In this document: positions 24,278 through 36,826 of the stretch, piece after piece
How positions within the stretch are numbered: position 1 is the first letter of the stretch
Layout of the letters: every line of letters starts with the position of its first letter
Assembly (NCBI GenBank): GCA_032207245.1
Contig: CM063502.1
Coordinates: 47,941,404-48,005,403 of the forward strand
Reading direction: 5' to 3'
Length of the DNA: 64,000 nucleotides
Source of the DNA: Pardosa pseudoannulata
Taxonomy: Eukaryota > Arthropoda > Arachnida > Araneae > Lycosidae
Position numbers and translations under genes: made by a program
The notes under the pieces: model-generated
What the model was told of the DNA's origin: nothing
The model's database searches: none
Seen by the model: the letters and a program-made list of their open reading frames with translations, nothing else

Positions 24278-26263
24278 ATGGGAACATCCAGCAGTAGTTT
24301 GCATGAATTACGTGATAACAAATATCTCCAGAGATTTTCTGGCAAAGAATCAATATCACCTAATGATCCATTCTGGAACCAGTTATTATCTTTTACTTTT
24401 GTTCCACCTCATTCATGTGCCGATTGCCATCTCTTAGAGGACAGTATTTCACCAATGTTAGATGGGCTATTAAATAATAACCCTCTGACTGGTAATGTAA
24501 TAGCTTTAATAAAAAATTTTCTGATGCATGCTTCAGAACTCAAAGCTGCTGTTCAATGTGAAAACAGTGTTTTTATTTGGCAAGCATATAATTCCTTATT
24601 TATATTACGCTGCATTCTGAAGTATTTTATTGAAACTTTGGGAGAAGAAGGTATGCTGAAACAATTGGAAGATTCTCAACTAAGTAAGGCCAAAGCAAAT
24701 GTTTCACCAGAACCAGAAAAGTTGTTAGAATCTATTATTAATGCTTTGTTTGAAATTATAATTGAAATATCTTTAGATAGTAAAACATATGCAATAACTT
24801 TAGAAGCAGTTCATACTCTCTTAGTTCTGTTATCTGTTCAGATGTTTTCATCTAGGCCTGCTCATCTGTCTGTTGTGTATACTATAATTATGAAAAATAG
24901 TTGTTCTATGCAGTCACACATACTTGTGAAAACTCTCTTACAACATTATAGCAATCAAGATAAATGTCCTCACTGTGTTAATGCTGTAGATGGTAACAGT
25001 TTGATTACAGGACTTGCCTCAAGTTTATGGAATGTTTTGTCACTTAATTATTCACGAGAAAAATCACCCAAAGATTCTTCTTATACAACAGTATTAGCTA
25101 ATCAGAGTTTACTTTTGCTGCTCATTCTAGTAAATCATTGTACTAATGAAAGTGAAATATCAAATCCTTACAGATCTGCTTTGTTTTCATTCAAAAATGT
25201 AATTGATTACTCAGAGGCAAATGCTGAGAGTGTTTTTTTTAAGATGGACTATGAAATTTTATTTAATACTTTATGTGATACCCTGAAAGATGACCAGACT
25301 GCATTATTAGTTTATATTTTACTACACCAAAATTCAGATTTTAGACATTATGTAGTATTCTCTTCAGAGATCTATAAATTAGTTATACCTCTTTTGAAGT
25401 TGTTATATAATGCACCTGAAAAAAATTCTCATCTTATTTACATGGCCTTAATTATTTTGCTGATACTTAGTGAAGAAGAGTATTTTGGGAAAAAAGTTCA
25501 CTCTATAAAATTAAAGAATATTACTTGGTATACAGAAAGATTATTGACTGAAGTTTCATTAGGTGGTTTGATAGTTCTCATTTTGATACGAACTATTCAG
25601 TATAACATGACAAGAATGCATGATAAGTACTTGCATACAAACTGCTTAGCTGCATTAGCAAATATGTCTGCTTATATTCAGAACTTACATCCCTATGTTT
25701 GTCAAAAGTTTGTTTCTTTGATGGAGAATATGGGAAAGAGGTACCTACGCATTACTTCCCATTCTAAAAGCCCAGTTTGTCAAGTTAACGAGGATGAATT
25801 TTTACCATCTGATTTGATGCAAGATTTAACTGTGTTAGAGGAAGTTTTGAGAATGCTACTGGAAATATTGAATTCTTGTTTAACTCTTCAGTTACAGAAT
25901 AACATTGATTTGCTATATACTATTATGTACAAAAAAGACATTTTCTGCATGTTTAGATCAAATTCTAGTTTTCAAGATGTTATGCAAAATATAGATACTG
26001 TATTAATGTTTTTTACTGAACATCTTGAATCTATTGAGCAAAATCTGACTGTTTTAGAAGTTTCTGAATTTATTAGATCTGTATCTTTACAATGGTCTAG
26101 TGAAAAGATGAAGAAACTTCCTGAATTGAAATTTAAATACATTGAAGAAGGTCAACCAGAGGAGTTCTTTATACCATATTTATGGTCAATTGTATTCCAT
26201 TCATCAGATATATATTGGAACTCCAAGAATATTTTGATATTTAATCCTTATAAAGCTGCATAA
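24278..26263 (+). CDS. DYM: Dymeclin (DYM), complete single-exon coding sequence, 661 aa
   Basis: Dymeclin is a peripheral membrane protein that shuttles between cytosol and Golgi and supports Golgi organisation and secretory traffic; loss of the human gene causes Dyggve-Melchior-Clausen dysplasia (family knowledge). The 661 residues compare with about 669 in human, and similarity runs end to end: near the N-terminus ESISPNDPFWNQLLSF, around residues 414-465 NITWYTERLLTEVSLGG, IRTIQYNMTR and YLHTNCLAALANMSA, and near the C-terminus the ELKFKYIEEGQPEEFFIPY block. I chose the Met at 24278 rather than the upstream in-frame ATG at 24236: it gives MGTSSSS, a classical N-myristoylation signal as in other dymeclins, and the 14 codons before it lie in a polypyrimidine tract ending in acag at 24273, a 3' splice site. 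The frame is intact, without introns or stops. Codons are as AT-rich as the surroundings. Confidence 0.96.
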   Translation: MGTSSSSLHELRDNKYLQRFSGKESISPNDPFWNQLLSFTFVPPHSCADCHLLEDSISPMLDGLLNNNPLTGNVIALIKNFLMHASELKAAVQCENSVFIWQAYNSLFILRCILKYFIETLGEEGMLKQLEDSQLSKAKANVSPEPEKLLESIINALFEIIIEISLDSKTYAITLEAVHTLLVLLSVQMFSSRPAHLSVVYTIIMKNSCSMQSHILVKTLLQHYSNQDKCPHCVNAVDGNSLITGLASSLWNVLSLNYSREKSPKDSSYTTVLANQSLLLLLILVNHCTNESEISNPYRSALFSFKNVIDYSEANAESVFFKMDYEILFNTLCDTLKDDQTALLVYILLHQNSDFRHYVVFSSEIYKLVIPLLKLLYNAPEKNSHLIYMALIILLILSEEEYFGKKVHSIKLKNITWYTERLLTEVSLGGLIVLILIRTIQYNMTRMHDKYLHTNCLAALANMSAYIQNLHPYVCQKFVSLMENMGKRYLRITSHSKSPVCQVNEDEFLPSDLMQDLTVLEEVLRMLLEILNSCLTLQLQNNIDLLYTIMYKKDIFCMFRSNSSFQDVMQNIDTVLMFFTEHLESIEQNLTVLEVSEFIRSVSLQWSSEKMKKLPELKFKYIEEGQPEEFFIPYLWSIVFHSSDIYWNSKNILIFNPYKAA

Positions 26264-27714
26264 CATACATGTGTATATATATATATAAACTTATAATATT
26301 TAAGTTATGTGCAATTAATTATGGAAGGTTTTTATTTAGTTATTTGCTTAATTTCCTTTACAAGTAGAATGTAGGTTATTTTTATTCTAAGGCAGTTAAC
26401 TTCAAGAGTGCTTATTTTTTGTTGTTCTAGTTCCTGTCTAATTTATCTTCAATTTTAATAATAGCAATCGTAATTAAGGATGAACAAACTTATTTAAATG
26501 ATTATGCATTATTTATTGTTTATTTATAACTGTAATATAACTACATACTCATGAATAAAATTAAAACTCCTCAGAAGTATAACAGTGGTATATTTTGCAC
26601 AAAACTGAAACATTTAATTTTTTTTTTAACTTGCAGTGATTCCCAACATATAATGTATTGTAAGTTTTGGAGATCATTGTTTGGATTAACTTAATTTCTT
26701 ATATGAATGTAGTTTAAATATTTGCATAGTTATTTGTTTTATTTTCTAGTAAATAAGTTTTGTTTTAACACTAAAATTACATTTTTCTATGTTCGAATTA
26801 TGGCAGGGAACCATTTTAATCCCTGTGTATAAAAGTAACAGCAATGTTTTTTGTTTAATTCATGCTAACAGAAATAAAATGTACAGAAGTTAAAATTCAG
26901 TAATAGTTTATTTTGATGATATAACAAATTCTGCCATTAAAGAGCATATATATTGTAAAAAATGCTAAGGTGTAGTGTTCACTTCATACTTTATTAAATC
27001 TAATACTAGCCTTATCGATACAGTTACCTCTACTGTTCTTTGTCATTTTCTTTTATGCTTCTTTAATTCTGCAGACTTTGTAGCATAGGATTTTTGGAAT
27101 AATAACTAGCTTTCATTTTTCAGAAGTGCTTTTTCCTACTAGTTCTGTCTAATACAATAAAAAAAAATAATTTTTTTTCTTGCTGAAAATTAAAAAAAAA
27201 ATGTTTGTTTTAAATGTCTAAGATGTAGAAATAATGTACAACTGCTTGTTTATTATAATATTTTTTATTGGATAATAGTGAAGTACATAGTATAATCAAC
27301 ATTCTTTCTGTATGTTAGTAAACTGTCATTTTTTAAATACAAAGACCTTATCAGTTCTTTATCAAGCTAAACAAATTTTATGATTTCCAAGAAATCTATA
27401 CACATCTTATAGATCACTGTTAAAACCCAATCTTATATCATAAATTAAAATAGAGAATCTGGTATTTAATTTGCTCAGAAAATACTAGAAAAATATAAAT
27501 GCCTCTAAAACATTATACTTTATTCTGATGGATAAAAAATTGAGTATTAAACCGAGGCATTAAATGGTTTATCAGAGGATGCTATTTCCTAATGTTTAAC
27601 ATAGAACAGTCATCCTACTTCTTATTACATAATATTTGTATTGCTCATTGCCTACATTACTGGGAGATTTATTTAGTTCTATTCAGTTCCTTTCCTATGG
27701 ATTTCTTCACAACC
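26264..27714 (+). other. Dymeclin 3' UTR and downstream AT-rich DNA
   Basis: No open frame of note; contains the poly(A) signal candidates. Confidence 0.5.
26554..26878 (+). terminator. Candidate dymeclin poly(A) signals
   Basis: AATAAA hexamers lie at 26554-26559 and 26873-26878, about 290 and 610 bases after the stop codon. Either could end the mRNA. In DNA this AT-rich, isolated hexamers are weak evidence. Confidence 0.4.
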
Positions 27715-27795
27715 ATACTGGACAGATATGGTGCTACCTTTCAGTTCCAGCGACTGTGCATTTGAATCCCATTGGTAGCATGGATGTCTCTAGAT
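27715..27795 (+). mobile_element. SINE fragment (head and box B)
   Basis: gcatttgaatcccattggta and gcatggatgtct match the box B and junction regions; the tail is lost. Confidence 0.5.
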
Positions 27796-28880
27796 GTTGG
27801 AAATTTATTTGAGATCCAGAAAGTTGTACAGATTATAGAAGTGGTATACAGTTTTCAAAATGTTTTTGATAATGTGTGCTTGGTTCATTCACATATAAAA
27901 ATATTTTCTTTTATGCTTATAAATTAATAAAATAAATTAGTGCTATATTGTTGCTAATATATAAATCATGGCAGTATTTAAGCTGTGCATGGTCTGGCAC
28001 TTTAATTAATACTTTGAGTTGGTTAGTAACCAATGTTGGAGGGTATATAGATATAATGAAGTTTAAATTTGTATTATTTCTTATTTCACTTTTACTTTTG
28101 ATAGTAGTAACACATTTTGATTTTCTGGATGTATTATTTGCATCTTTTTCAGCATTGATTTTTTATCCAGAATTTGAATTTATTCTTTACTCCAGTCTTT
28201 TAATTTTATTGCTCTTATTATGAGTCATGAATCGAATTATGAATTTCTAATACAGTCTTGTAAAAAAGACTAAACAATGCAGGTCTAAAATTAATGAGAG
28301 GTTATAAAGTATGCATAGGCATTCAAAAAATTTCAAAATATCACAAAAAGTTGTCACAATTTACTTCATTTGTTTAATCACCAGTAAAGTAGACATTGAG
28401 TATTAACTACAATTTATCTATAAAACAGTAAACATGCTGTACCAAATTTATCTTCCTGTTTTATAAAGGGGTCAAAATGATACTTTGCTGTAGTTTTCAC
28501 TGTATTTCTTTAATGTAGATGAAATAATTAGTTTCAATAAAATATGATGTCTGTTTAAAGCATTTTGAGTTAGACTCAACATGAAGAATAAAGCTTGCTA
28601 TAAAAAATAAATTCTATTTGTGAAAAAAGTTTCTCCAGGTCAAAATAAAACTTGCAAATAATTTATGTGTTAAATATTAAGTGATAAATTAATCTTATGA
28701 GTATTATTTAATGTAATAAAAATGAATCTGCTTTGGGAATTTAGAGTTTGAAGATTGTGCCATTAGGTTAGTAATAAGAATTTTCAGAATCCTTTTAAGG
28801 ATAGTATATATGCAGAGATAGTACTTATCAGGTCTGAATTCTGTAGAGCTTCCTCATGAGGCTTGTTGAGAATAATTGAC

Positions 28881-29010
28881 TAGGTAGGGTGCTTCTTTTT
28901 GTAAACAGTCAATGGGTTAAATTTTGCAGCTGGCATGAATATTTGTAGCCATTCAGAATTGGCTTTAACAAGTAGGTTTTGATCTCATTAGCATTTGTCT
29001 AGAAAAATCT
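28881..29010 (+). mobile_element. SINE, degraded
   Basis: ggcatgaatatttgtagcc, attcagaattggctttaac and gatctcattagc match the family body in order; the head is largely eroded. Confidence 0.55.
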
Positions 29011-29906
29011 TGACTTTAGAACTATTAATTATCCAAACTTTGGGGTTGGAGCATTTTTTAAAATTTAATTCAAACTTAAAAAGCAAGTTTATTTAAATTT
29101 TACCCACTTAAAGTATTTGATATTTGTGCATGTTGTGTTTTAAATAATAAGTGTAAAATAACTAACATGTGTTAACTGAAGTTAAAACATCTTATGCATG
29201 ATGCTCTGTAAAAAATTGGATGTGCATTCATAAACATGTATACTGTCATATAACACATTTTAATATAAACATTTTTTTAATCCTTTGTTCCTACTAGGAA
29301 ATATTCTAATTTCTTATTTGTCACATGTAAGGGCATATTGTGTAATACATAAAGATAAATTTGTATTTCATTTTAAACATTAGATAACAAATAAATAACA
29401 AAGCATATCAGGCTGTTATCTTTCAAAAATCCCCTATAGCCATCAGAATCTTCTCATGGAAACATTTTACAAATTGTCTAAAAGTAAAAATTCACATAAT
29501 TTTCCTACCTACAGTTAGAATGGTTGAAACTTACTTTTTCTATGGAAAAAAAGCTAGGGTTATAATTGCTTTACTCCTAAAGTTGCCTGGAGGCATTAAA
29601 GTACTTCATCAAAAGTGTGTTTTAAAGGTCTCCCTTGAGGGGTTTTCTATCAATAAGATTTATTTATTGAAAATTATCACCCTCATTAATTCACCTTTAC
29701 ATGCTTATCAAATAGTATAATATTGTGGGAATTTTAATCACATTGTATATTTGTATGCTAGGATTCTACAAAAGTAAACCAATTACATCTAAAATGCTAA
29801 GAAAAAAATCATTGCATTCAGGGACATTTATCATTTTTATAACACGTTTTATAGTAAAATGCATGTAAGCATTTAAAAAAAAATTTAAGCTCTTCATACA
29901 AAAATT

Positions 29907-30070
<164 letters not shown>

Positions 30071-30394
30071 GTGTAATAAGTATAACATGAAAGAAATATA
30101 TCTGTAGTTGCATAGTCTTTACAACATTACTAGTTATAAATAGCTATTAAAAAATAGTTTGCTTTTATATTAGATTTATGTCTGATGCTATTCAAAAACT
30201 ATCAATTTATGATGATTTTAAATAAAGTTGATACGAAAAACCATATAAACTTGGGCTTTTGACAAGAAACCCAGGTGGATTAAGCTTTAAATAAATAAAT
30301 TTTAAAAATAATCCAGTTTTTTTTTTTTTTTTTCAAACCATTGAAATTTTTTTTTATCTTATCTGATTTGTGCTGAACAAAATCGAAACCTGTC

Positions 30395-30526
30395 ATTTGG
30401 AACCATTTGATTTTCACTGCTTGCATGAGAATTTGTAACCTTTTAAAATTGGCTTTGAGAAGTAGCTACCAGTCTCATTAGACCTTGCGTAGCAAAAAAG
30501 TAGATTATTATGCTCCAAACCAAACC
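30395..30526 (+). mobile_element. SINE, degraded
   Basis: Body aaaattggctttgagaagta, then ccagtctcattagaccttgc and tail tatgctccaaaccaaacc. The box B region is decayed. Confidence 0.65.
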
Positions 30527-30766
30527 TCATGTGATATGTTTTGCTAGGTTTACATGGTACCTAGCAAACATATCAACTTTGCAGCAGAAAAGTAAATTAT
30601 TTAGCCTTTCAATGATAGATTATGAGATATTCAATAATTAAGCATTTATGCTCAAAACAATGTTACACATTTGTTTGTCACCTAATTCAAAGATGCATTT
30701 TTAAATATCAGAAACTTGTTACAAATATATGAAAATTGGTAATTAAGAAACATTTGAATGCATTAT

Positions 30767-30818
30767 GGTAGGTCTCAGTCTAGCATTGCAAAAAATTGAC
30801 CGTAATGTTCCAAACTAA
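30767..30818 (+). mobile_element. SINE 3' tail fragment
   Basis: gtaggtctcagtctagcatt and ttgaccgtaatgttccaaac match only the last 50 bases of the family; probably a 5'-truncated insertion. Confidence 0.5.
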
Positions 30819-31085
30819 AATGTAAAAAACTGTGATATTACTTGTATTAGGAAAACTTGATTACATTTTATGAGGCTCAAATGTAGTTCTTTTGGTATTA
30901 AAAGTAGAAACAGAATAGTTTTATTCTCTCTTATGAGGGAGGAATTATAGTTATATGTACGGTACTGTAAGTGGTTTAGATGGTCTTTTGAAATGTTATT
31001 TTTTCTATATTAAGAGTAATTGTATGCACAATGAAAACTATTCATAGAAGTTAAGACAATTTTTTTTTAAATATGCTTTGCTAAA

Positions 31086-31241
31086 CAATAACTGGATAGG
31101 GAGAATAATATTTTTCGATACTAGAGTCTGTGTGTTTCAATTTCACTAATCGCATAGATGTCTGTAACTGTTCAGAATCAGGTTTAATTAGTAAGTCCTA
31201 ATCTGATATCCCTTGTATAATAGAATATAATGCTCCCAACC
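31086..31241 (+). mobile_element. SINE, degraded
   Basis: The order is kept: tttcaatttcactaatcgca, tagatgtctgtaactgttca, gaatcaggtttaattagtaa and ataatgctcccaacc. Substitutions are dense. Confidence 0.5.
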
Positions 31242-31616
31242 TATATTATGCATTTATAAAAGTATTTTGTTAAAAATAATTATTTTCATTTCTACACCTT
31301 TAGTTATAACAAGTAATTGCAAAGATCAGTCAAATTTCATAAAGATATGTATCTGTAAACTAAGTTTTAATTTACTTTAATTTGTGTATAGCTAAGTTAT
31401 AATTTTAAATACACCTATATGTCTTCAATATTATGTTCAGTCTTCAAGTATGATATAGACTGAACAAAATCCCTGCTAGATAAAACTTAATACAAAAATT
31501 TTTACTAATGAAAAATAACTACCCTACAAATATCATTATAATCAATGTTTCACCAAGAAAATATTAAATTAAAAAAATTGATTTTTAATGATATATAACT
31601 GATAAAAGTTGTCAAA

Positions 31617-31790
31617 TGATGACTGGACAGTTAAAGATTGGTACTTTTTGGTATCAGAGTCCAGCATTTTAATCTTGTTAGCAGAAAAGTTTATAACCAT
31701 TCAAGGTTGCTTTTAAACAATAGATTTTGTCTAAATGGTTTTTGTGTAACAAACTGTTAATAGTTAGTGTAGACCCAACCTAACCTAACT
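31617..31790 (+). mobile_element. SINE, strongly degraded
   Basis: gatgactggacagttaaag (head), ataaccattcaaggttgctt (body) and agtgtagacccaacc (tail) fall at the right spacing. Confidence 0.4.
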
Positions 31791-32300
31791 AGGCTAATTT
31801 TTATGACATTTTCATCGTAACTAATTAATAGTACTTATAAATGAATTATATGTATGAAATCATTAAAAGTAGGAGATAATTTGATTTGCACTTCAGAAAA
31901 ATGAGTATTTTTGTTTGTATATTGCGTTTTTTCTCAAAAACTTTATTTTATATGTTTCTGCAGAGTTTCTTGAACAATTTTTAGTTTTTGGTTTAACTAC
32001 TTACAATAGAAAGCTGCAATGTAAAGATTGCTCATATTGCAGATTAAGGACTCTTCTGAAAGTAAGAGTCCTTTTCAACGAATAATAGTTGTCTTTTTTA
32101 CAGTATCATGAAAGTTTGTACTTCAGCTTTTTCTCATTTTGTTTCTGTGTTCTTGTGAAATATGTAATAAGAGTGATTTTCTTTTGTTATTTTGTGAAGT
32201 AGAATTTTGGTGGTGGATTATTGTAAATCGATATACTACATTAAGCTGTAAGTTCAGTTGTGTTTGGCATACCTTAATATAAATTTTTGTAATGTACTAC

Positions 32301-32966
32301 AGGCTTGCAACTGTTGAGATACTTTCAAAAAGGTGAGAAAAGTGATAAATAATACAGAATAAGTGACTAAAAAGTAACTAAACATTGAGAAAAAAAAGCG
32401 ATTTTTTTTCTCCTCTTGATTACACATGCTATTATTAAGATTTTTGTATTTATTTTAACTCTAAATCAAATGATTCATGCACGACATGATTTTAGCGTCA
32501 AATACAAAAAGGTTAAAAATTTTGTTTAACACAACTCAACATTGCTTTTAATTCAAGAAAATCTATAAATTAGATTTGAATACATACAATACCTTAATTT
32601 TATAATCACAATTTTCTGCATATATTAATGATGTTTTGAAATATGTACATAGCTAGATTAGAGTATCTAAACAAAAATTGCGAATAAAAAGAAAAACAGA
32701 AATGTGTGCTTTGATGTAAATTACTTTAATGTATTAAATGTAGATTTCAGGAACTTCTTTACGGCTTTTTAAAATCACTAAATTCTGGAAACCATATGAC
32801 TAATTACATTTTAATAAGAAAAATAAGATTAGAGCATCACATTTTTGGCCTTTTATTAAAATATTTTGTTATTAATTCAGATTTTCTTTTTTCAACAACA
32901 GACTTTGCTGTGATACACCATGAAAAAAGTGACTAAAGGTGAGAAAAGTGACGGAATTGCAAGCCT
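32301..32966. mobile_element. hAT-like MITE, 666 bp
   Basis: Inverted ends (c)aggcttgcaact and gaattgcaagcct(g) resemble the CAGGgTTGCcAAC ends of hAT elements. Flanks tgtactac (32293-32300) and ggtactac (32967-32974) share 7 of 8 bases. Inside, ggtgagaaaagtga occurs near both ends in direct orientation. No transposase. Confidence 0.6.
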
Positions 32967-33157
32967 GGTACTACTTAATGATTATTAAATAGTACTATTT
33001 GCTTTATTTTACACTCAAATAGTTTTTTACATATGAAATAACAAGTTATTAACTCTGGTAAATTATTTCATTTTATAAAAGAAAAGATGGTCCACTTTGG
33101 TTGTGATTCTCTCATATGGAGATGAATATATATTTATAAATGTACAACCTTTTGATA

Positions 33158-33569
33158 TTAACCTATTAATGTCTAAATCATTTCAGTTGAATATATATTG
33201 ATGAATACCTTAAATCTAGGTAGTAATTACAGACATTTGAGAATAAAATAAAATATCAAATTTAAACAATTCTGAATATTACAGCCTGCCCTCTTTAGTG
33301 TTGAGCAGTAATTTTAAATATCATAAGAAATTTATTTGTTATATGTAAACACAGTACTGTAGTAACATACATTTGTTTCGAATTCAGTCTAAGTGCCTGC
33401 AGAAAAAGTAAATTCCTATGTGCGGCATGAAAAAACTTGAAAATTTATTGTTTAAAGAATTGCTATCTACTTTCATTAAAAAGGAAAAATCCCTTTAAGA
33501 TAACATCAAAATTCTATAAACTATTTCTTAACTGCCCTCAGAAAGGGACATTAGACATTAATGGGTTAA
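33158..33569. mobile_element. Second family of TTAA-flanked MITE, 412 bp
   Basis: TTAA + cctattaatgtctaa at the left; at the right ttagacattaatggg + TTAA. The 15-bp inverted repeats match 14 of 15. The interior is unrelated to the 22683/59816 family. No ORF. Confidence 0.7.
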
Positions 33570-34345
33570 TAGAAAGGGAATTTCTATGACTTTTCTATGT
33601 ATCATTTTTGTTTGAACCAAAATTTAATTTTATGAATTTGCTGGAACTTTGATTTTGCTATGCACTCTTATTTACAGTCATGCCATATTCTTTATATTTA
33701 AAAGTTTTAGTTCCTTTGATGCTGAAACATTGGGAATCACTGAGGAATGCAATGCCCTAATATTTTTTATAGTATTTGTTTTAATCTTAAGACTAAGTAT
33801 AATTTATGAATTTTTGCTAAATAAAAGTTTTGTGCATTTGTATAAGACTTAAAAGTATCCCCTTTGATCTTAAGTTTTTAAATAATTATTTTAAAAATAC
33901 ACTACATATAACCAACTGTAAGCATTCAGAGCATGAAAGAGATATTTTCTTTTCTGCTTGTGTATAGGGATATGTTAATCAACTTAAATTTTAGGCTAAA
34001 CTTTGTAGTTTTTGTTATTAATAAGTTCTCTCTATCGTTTAGTTACATATTTGTTAAAAATGATGCTATGTTAAATATTTTCTCTTTGTGCTGTCAGTAA
34101 ATGTATATTTAAGTGGTAATAAAGATTTGGATTTACAATTGTACGTTTTTTTTACTATTTATTATAATTAAAAAAAAGTAGCACTTAGGAAATAAAACAA
34201 CTAAATATTTCTGATATATCTTTGGTTGATTGTTAAATACACAAATTATTTACTGGTTTGATATTTCTTAACTAGCTTACTGTTTTATGTCAAAAATGTA
34301 TACATAAATACTTAATTCATGCTATTTTGATATTTCTGATTAAGA
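33570..34345. other. Spacer between convergent genes
   Basis: AT-rich; nothing recognised except AATAAA at 34118 on the plus strand. Confidence 0.5.
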
Positions 34346-34351
34346 TTTATT
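34346..34351 (-). terminator. Candidate DENND10 poly(A) signal
   Basis: tttatt on the plus strand reads AATAAA on the minus strand, about 95 bases past the DENND10 stop, a typical place for a short 3' UTR. Confidence 0.5.
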
Positions 34352-34446
34352 TGCAGCATATAAAATTATATTGTATATGACTTTGGTAATAATCAAACAA
34401 TACATAAGATTGAAAAGTTTTGTTAAGTACCTTATATTTTAATAAT

Positions 34447-34620
34447 TTAATCATTTACATAACCTTCAGAGGCAGCTAAATTGTACAAAAAGTTTTGAAG
34501 CGCAGGAGCACATTTTTTTTCTTGTAACACAGACATCTTAATAACTTCTTGACCCTTTTCATTAACAGAAGCTAAAGTTCTTAAATTCTTTAACAACTCA
34601 GCAGTTTTCTTTGAAACTTC
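34447..34620 (-). CDS. DENND10: DENND10 coding exon 7 and stop (residues 303-359)
   Basis: It encodes [13 protein letters not shown] and [21 protein letters not shown], then TAA at 34447-34449. Human ends in FPPATENFLYHLAAAEQMLKI. The acceptor is attactacag at 34621. The open frame extends upstream into the intron, but alignment and the AG fix the exon edge. Confidence 0.94.
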   Translation of the reverse strand, partial: EVSKKTAELLKNLRTLASVNEKGQEVIKMSVLQEKKCAPALQNFLYNLAASEGYVND

Positions 34621-34942
34621 CTGTAGTAATACAGAAAATAACATACTTGAAGACATCATTTACTACATATAGATACTGATATTTATTAGATACAGAGTAG
34701 TAAAAATTATGTTATTAATCATTAACATGATTAATATTACTTATCTCTACATTACAAACATCCAGAGGGTTTTTGAAAATTAAATAGAAATATGCCTACA
34801 TTTCATTTCAAGTCATGAAAGTTTTTGCTTTTGCCCTCATACATTATTTAATTTGTGTGCTCTGGGCTGTACTTTATTGAACATTGTAAATTTAACACTA
34901 GGATCAAGGCACAAAACATGCAGAAGCAGAATGTACTTTAAG

Positions 34943-35017
<75 letters not shown>

Positions 35018-36785
35018 AGATATACACACATAAAAGGTTCATGTACACTTTTTTTTTTTTAATAAGGCAGATTTGAATTTGTAAGAACAGGACACAATTT
35101 TGGCAAAATTTTAAGTCAAACCCAAAGATTTTGTAATAGTAGGTTAAATGAATCTAAAAACCCTAAGGGAAAAAGAGTGAAAATTTTACTATTTTGGTGG
35201 AATGCAACTTTGACAAATTTAAGCTATTAAAGAAAGAGAAAAAAAAATTCCAGAAAGAAGCTCTCTATGAAGAGAAACAGAGTCCTAGAAAAAGACTTAA
35301 GAAATTGAAAAACTTGATTTCATTACAAGGTCCAAATTTAAGAGAAGGTAGTGAGATTCTTTCCAAAACAAATAGAAAATTAAAAAAAAAAATAAATAAA
35401 GATTGCTCTTAATGTGTATATACATAATTTCTAATAAAATCTTTTTCTTCATTTGCAAATATGTGTAATATTTATTATATTCTTTACTTAAATATGGTTG
35501 TGGATTTAATAAATTGAAACTTTTTTTCTGCAGGACCTATATTTTCCTCAGTCTGATTCTAGGGCTGAGGATGGGAATAGTTCAGCACAAACACTTGTGC
35601 ACGGGGCCAGTTCTGGCACTATTAGCCACTTGCTTGTAAGGTAGTGTTTGGCCTCCCCCAATCAAAAAGTGTATACCTTTCAGATATTCTATTGGCTATC
35701 CTAGAAATTTGGCTGCCAGTGTGCATATGCACATACTGTATATCTACTAGCCCTGGAATCGTATGTATGTATGTATGTATGTATATATATATATATATAT
35801 ATCTATACCGTATATTTCCACATATAAGTTGAGAACTTTTGGGGCTTTTTAAAGACCTAAAGTGGAAAGTTATATACGGATCCATGGAACAGATGTAATG
35901 CATGTGCTTTTTAGAGATGTTTTTTGCCATCGGCAATAAAAGTCACCAAATCAGTAAAAATTAACAAAGAGGTTAAAATAAAAAAACAGTAAAGGACAAA
36001 AAAATAAAATGCATATCAGCAAAAGTAAATAAATCTTGTGAAAGTTATTAAATGGGAAACTTAAAAATTGAAAAATAAATTTAAAATGACTCTTATCTGT
36101 GTTATAATCGATCCAAAAGAACAGTACTATGACGGTAGTGGATCGGTGAAACTTCTAATAAACACAATTCTATGTAACCCGGAAGCAATCGATAAATTGA
36201 TAAACCGTATTTTTTAAAGCTTATATTCCTTAAATTTAATAAAAAGTTATCTTTATATAGGGTTACCAAAATTGAAACTTACCATTAGCATCTCAGTAAA
36301 AATACCATTGGTCCCATGAGCTAGTGCCGCAATTATCAAACCGTGCTCCGTGGCAGTAAACTAGGTAAGTTAGTGTAAATTGTGAAATTAACTACGATGC
36401 AAGAAGTTAATTAAAATTTAAAATATAAGTTGTTTTTTCTCGCTACTTTTCAAATGTGTTAAGAGATGCCCTTGTATTTATCTTGAGGTACAACCAATCC
36501 TCTACCTCTATGTTATTTAAATAAGATGCTGTATTGAAAAATGTTTGAGAAGCATTGGTCTAGCCTTGTAATTTAAAGCAAATTTATTGGAAAATATTTT
36601 CCCTGCTTGGCAACATATTTAGACACTTTAGAAATTGTTTTTTCACCTCAGCTTATATACAGGTTTTGAACTTTAGGTAAACTTTTGACAGAAAATCGTA
36701 CCTTCGGCTTATATTAGGAAATATACTGTATATAGTCTGTGGTATAAGTTATATAGGTTTGTATGTATGTGTATATATGTGTGTG

Positions 36786-36826
<41 letters not shown>

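Noticed and set aside
33649..33852. 67-codon plus-strand open frame in the spacer
   Set aside because: Hydrophobic composition expected from T-rich DNA; no supporting signals.
35194..35412. Lys-rich 72-codon open frame
   Set aside because: Composition follows an A-rich stretch; no splice sites or similarity support it.
36001..36700. Possible gene inside the TIR element
   Set aside because: No frame long enough for a transposase and no motif found; treated as a non-autonomous element.
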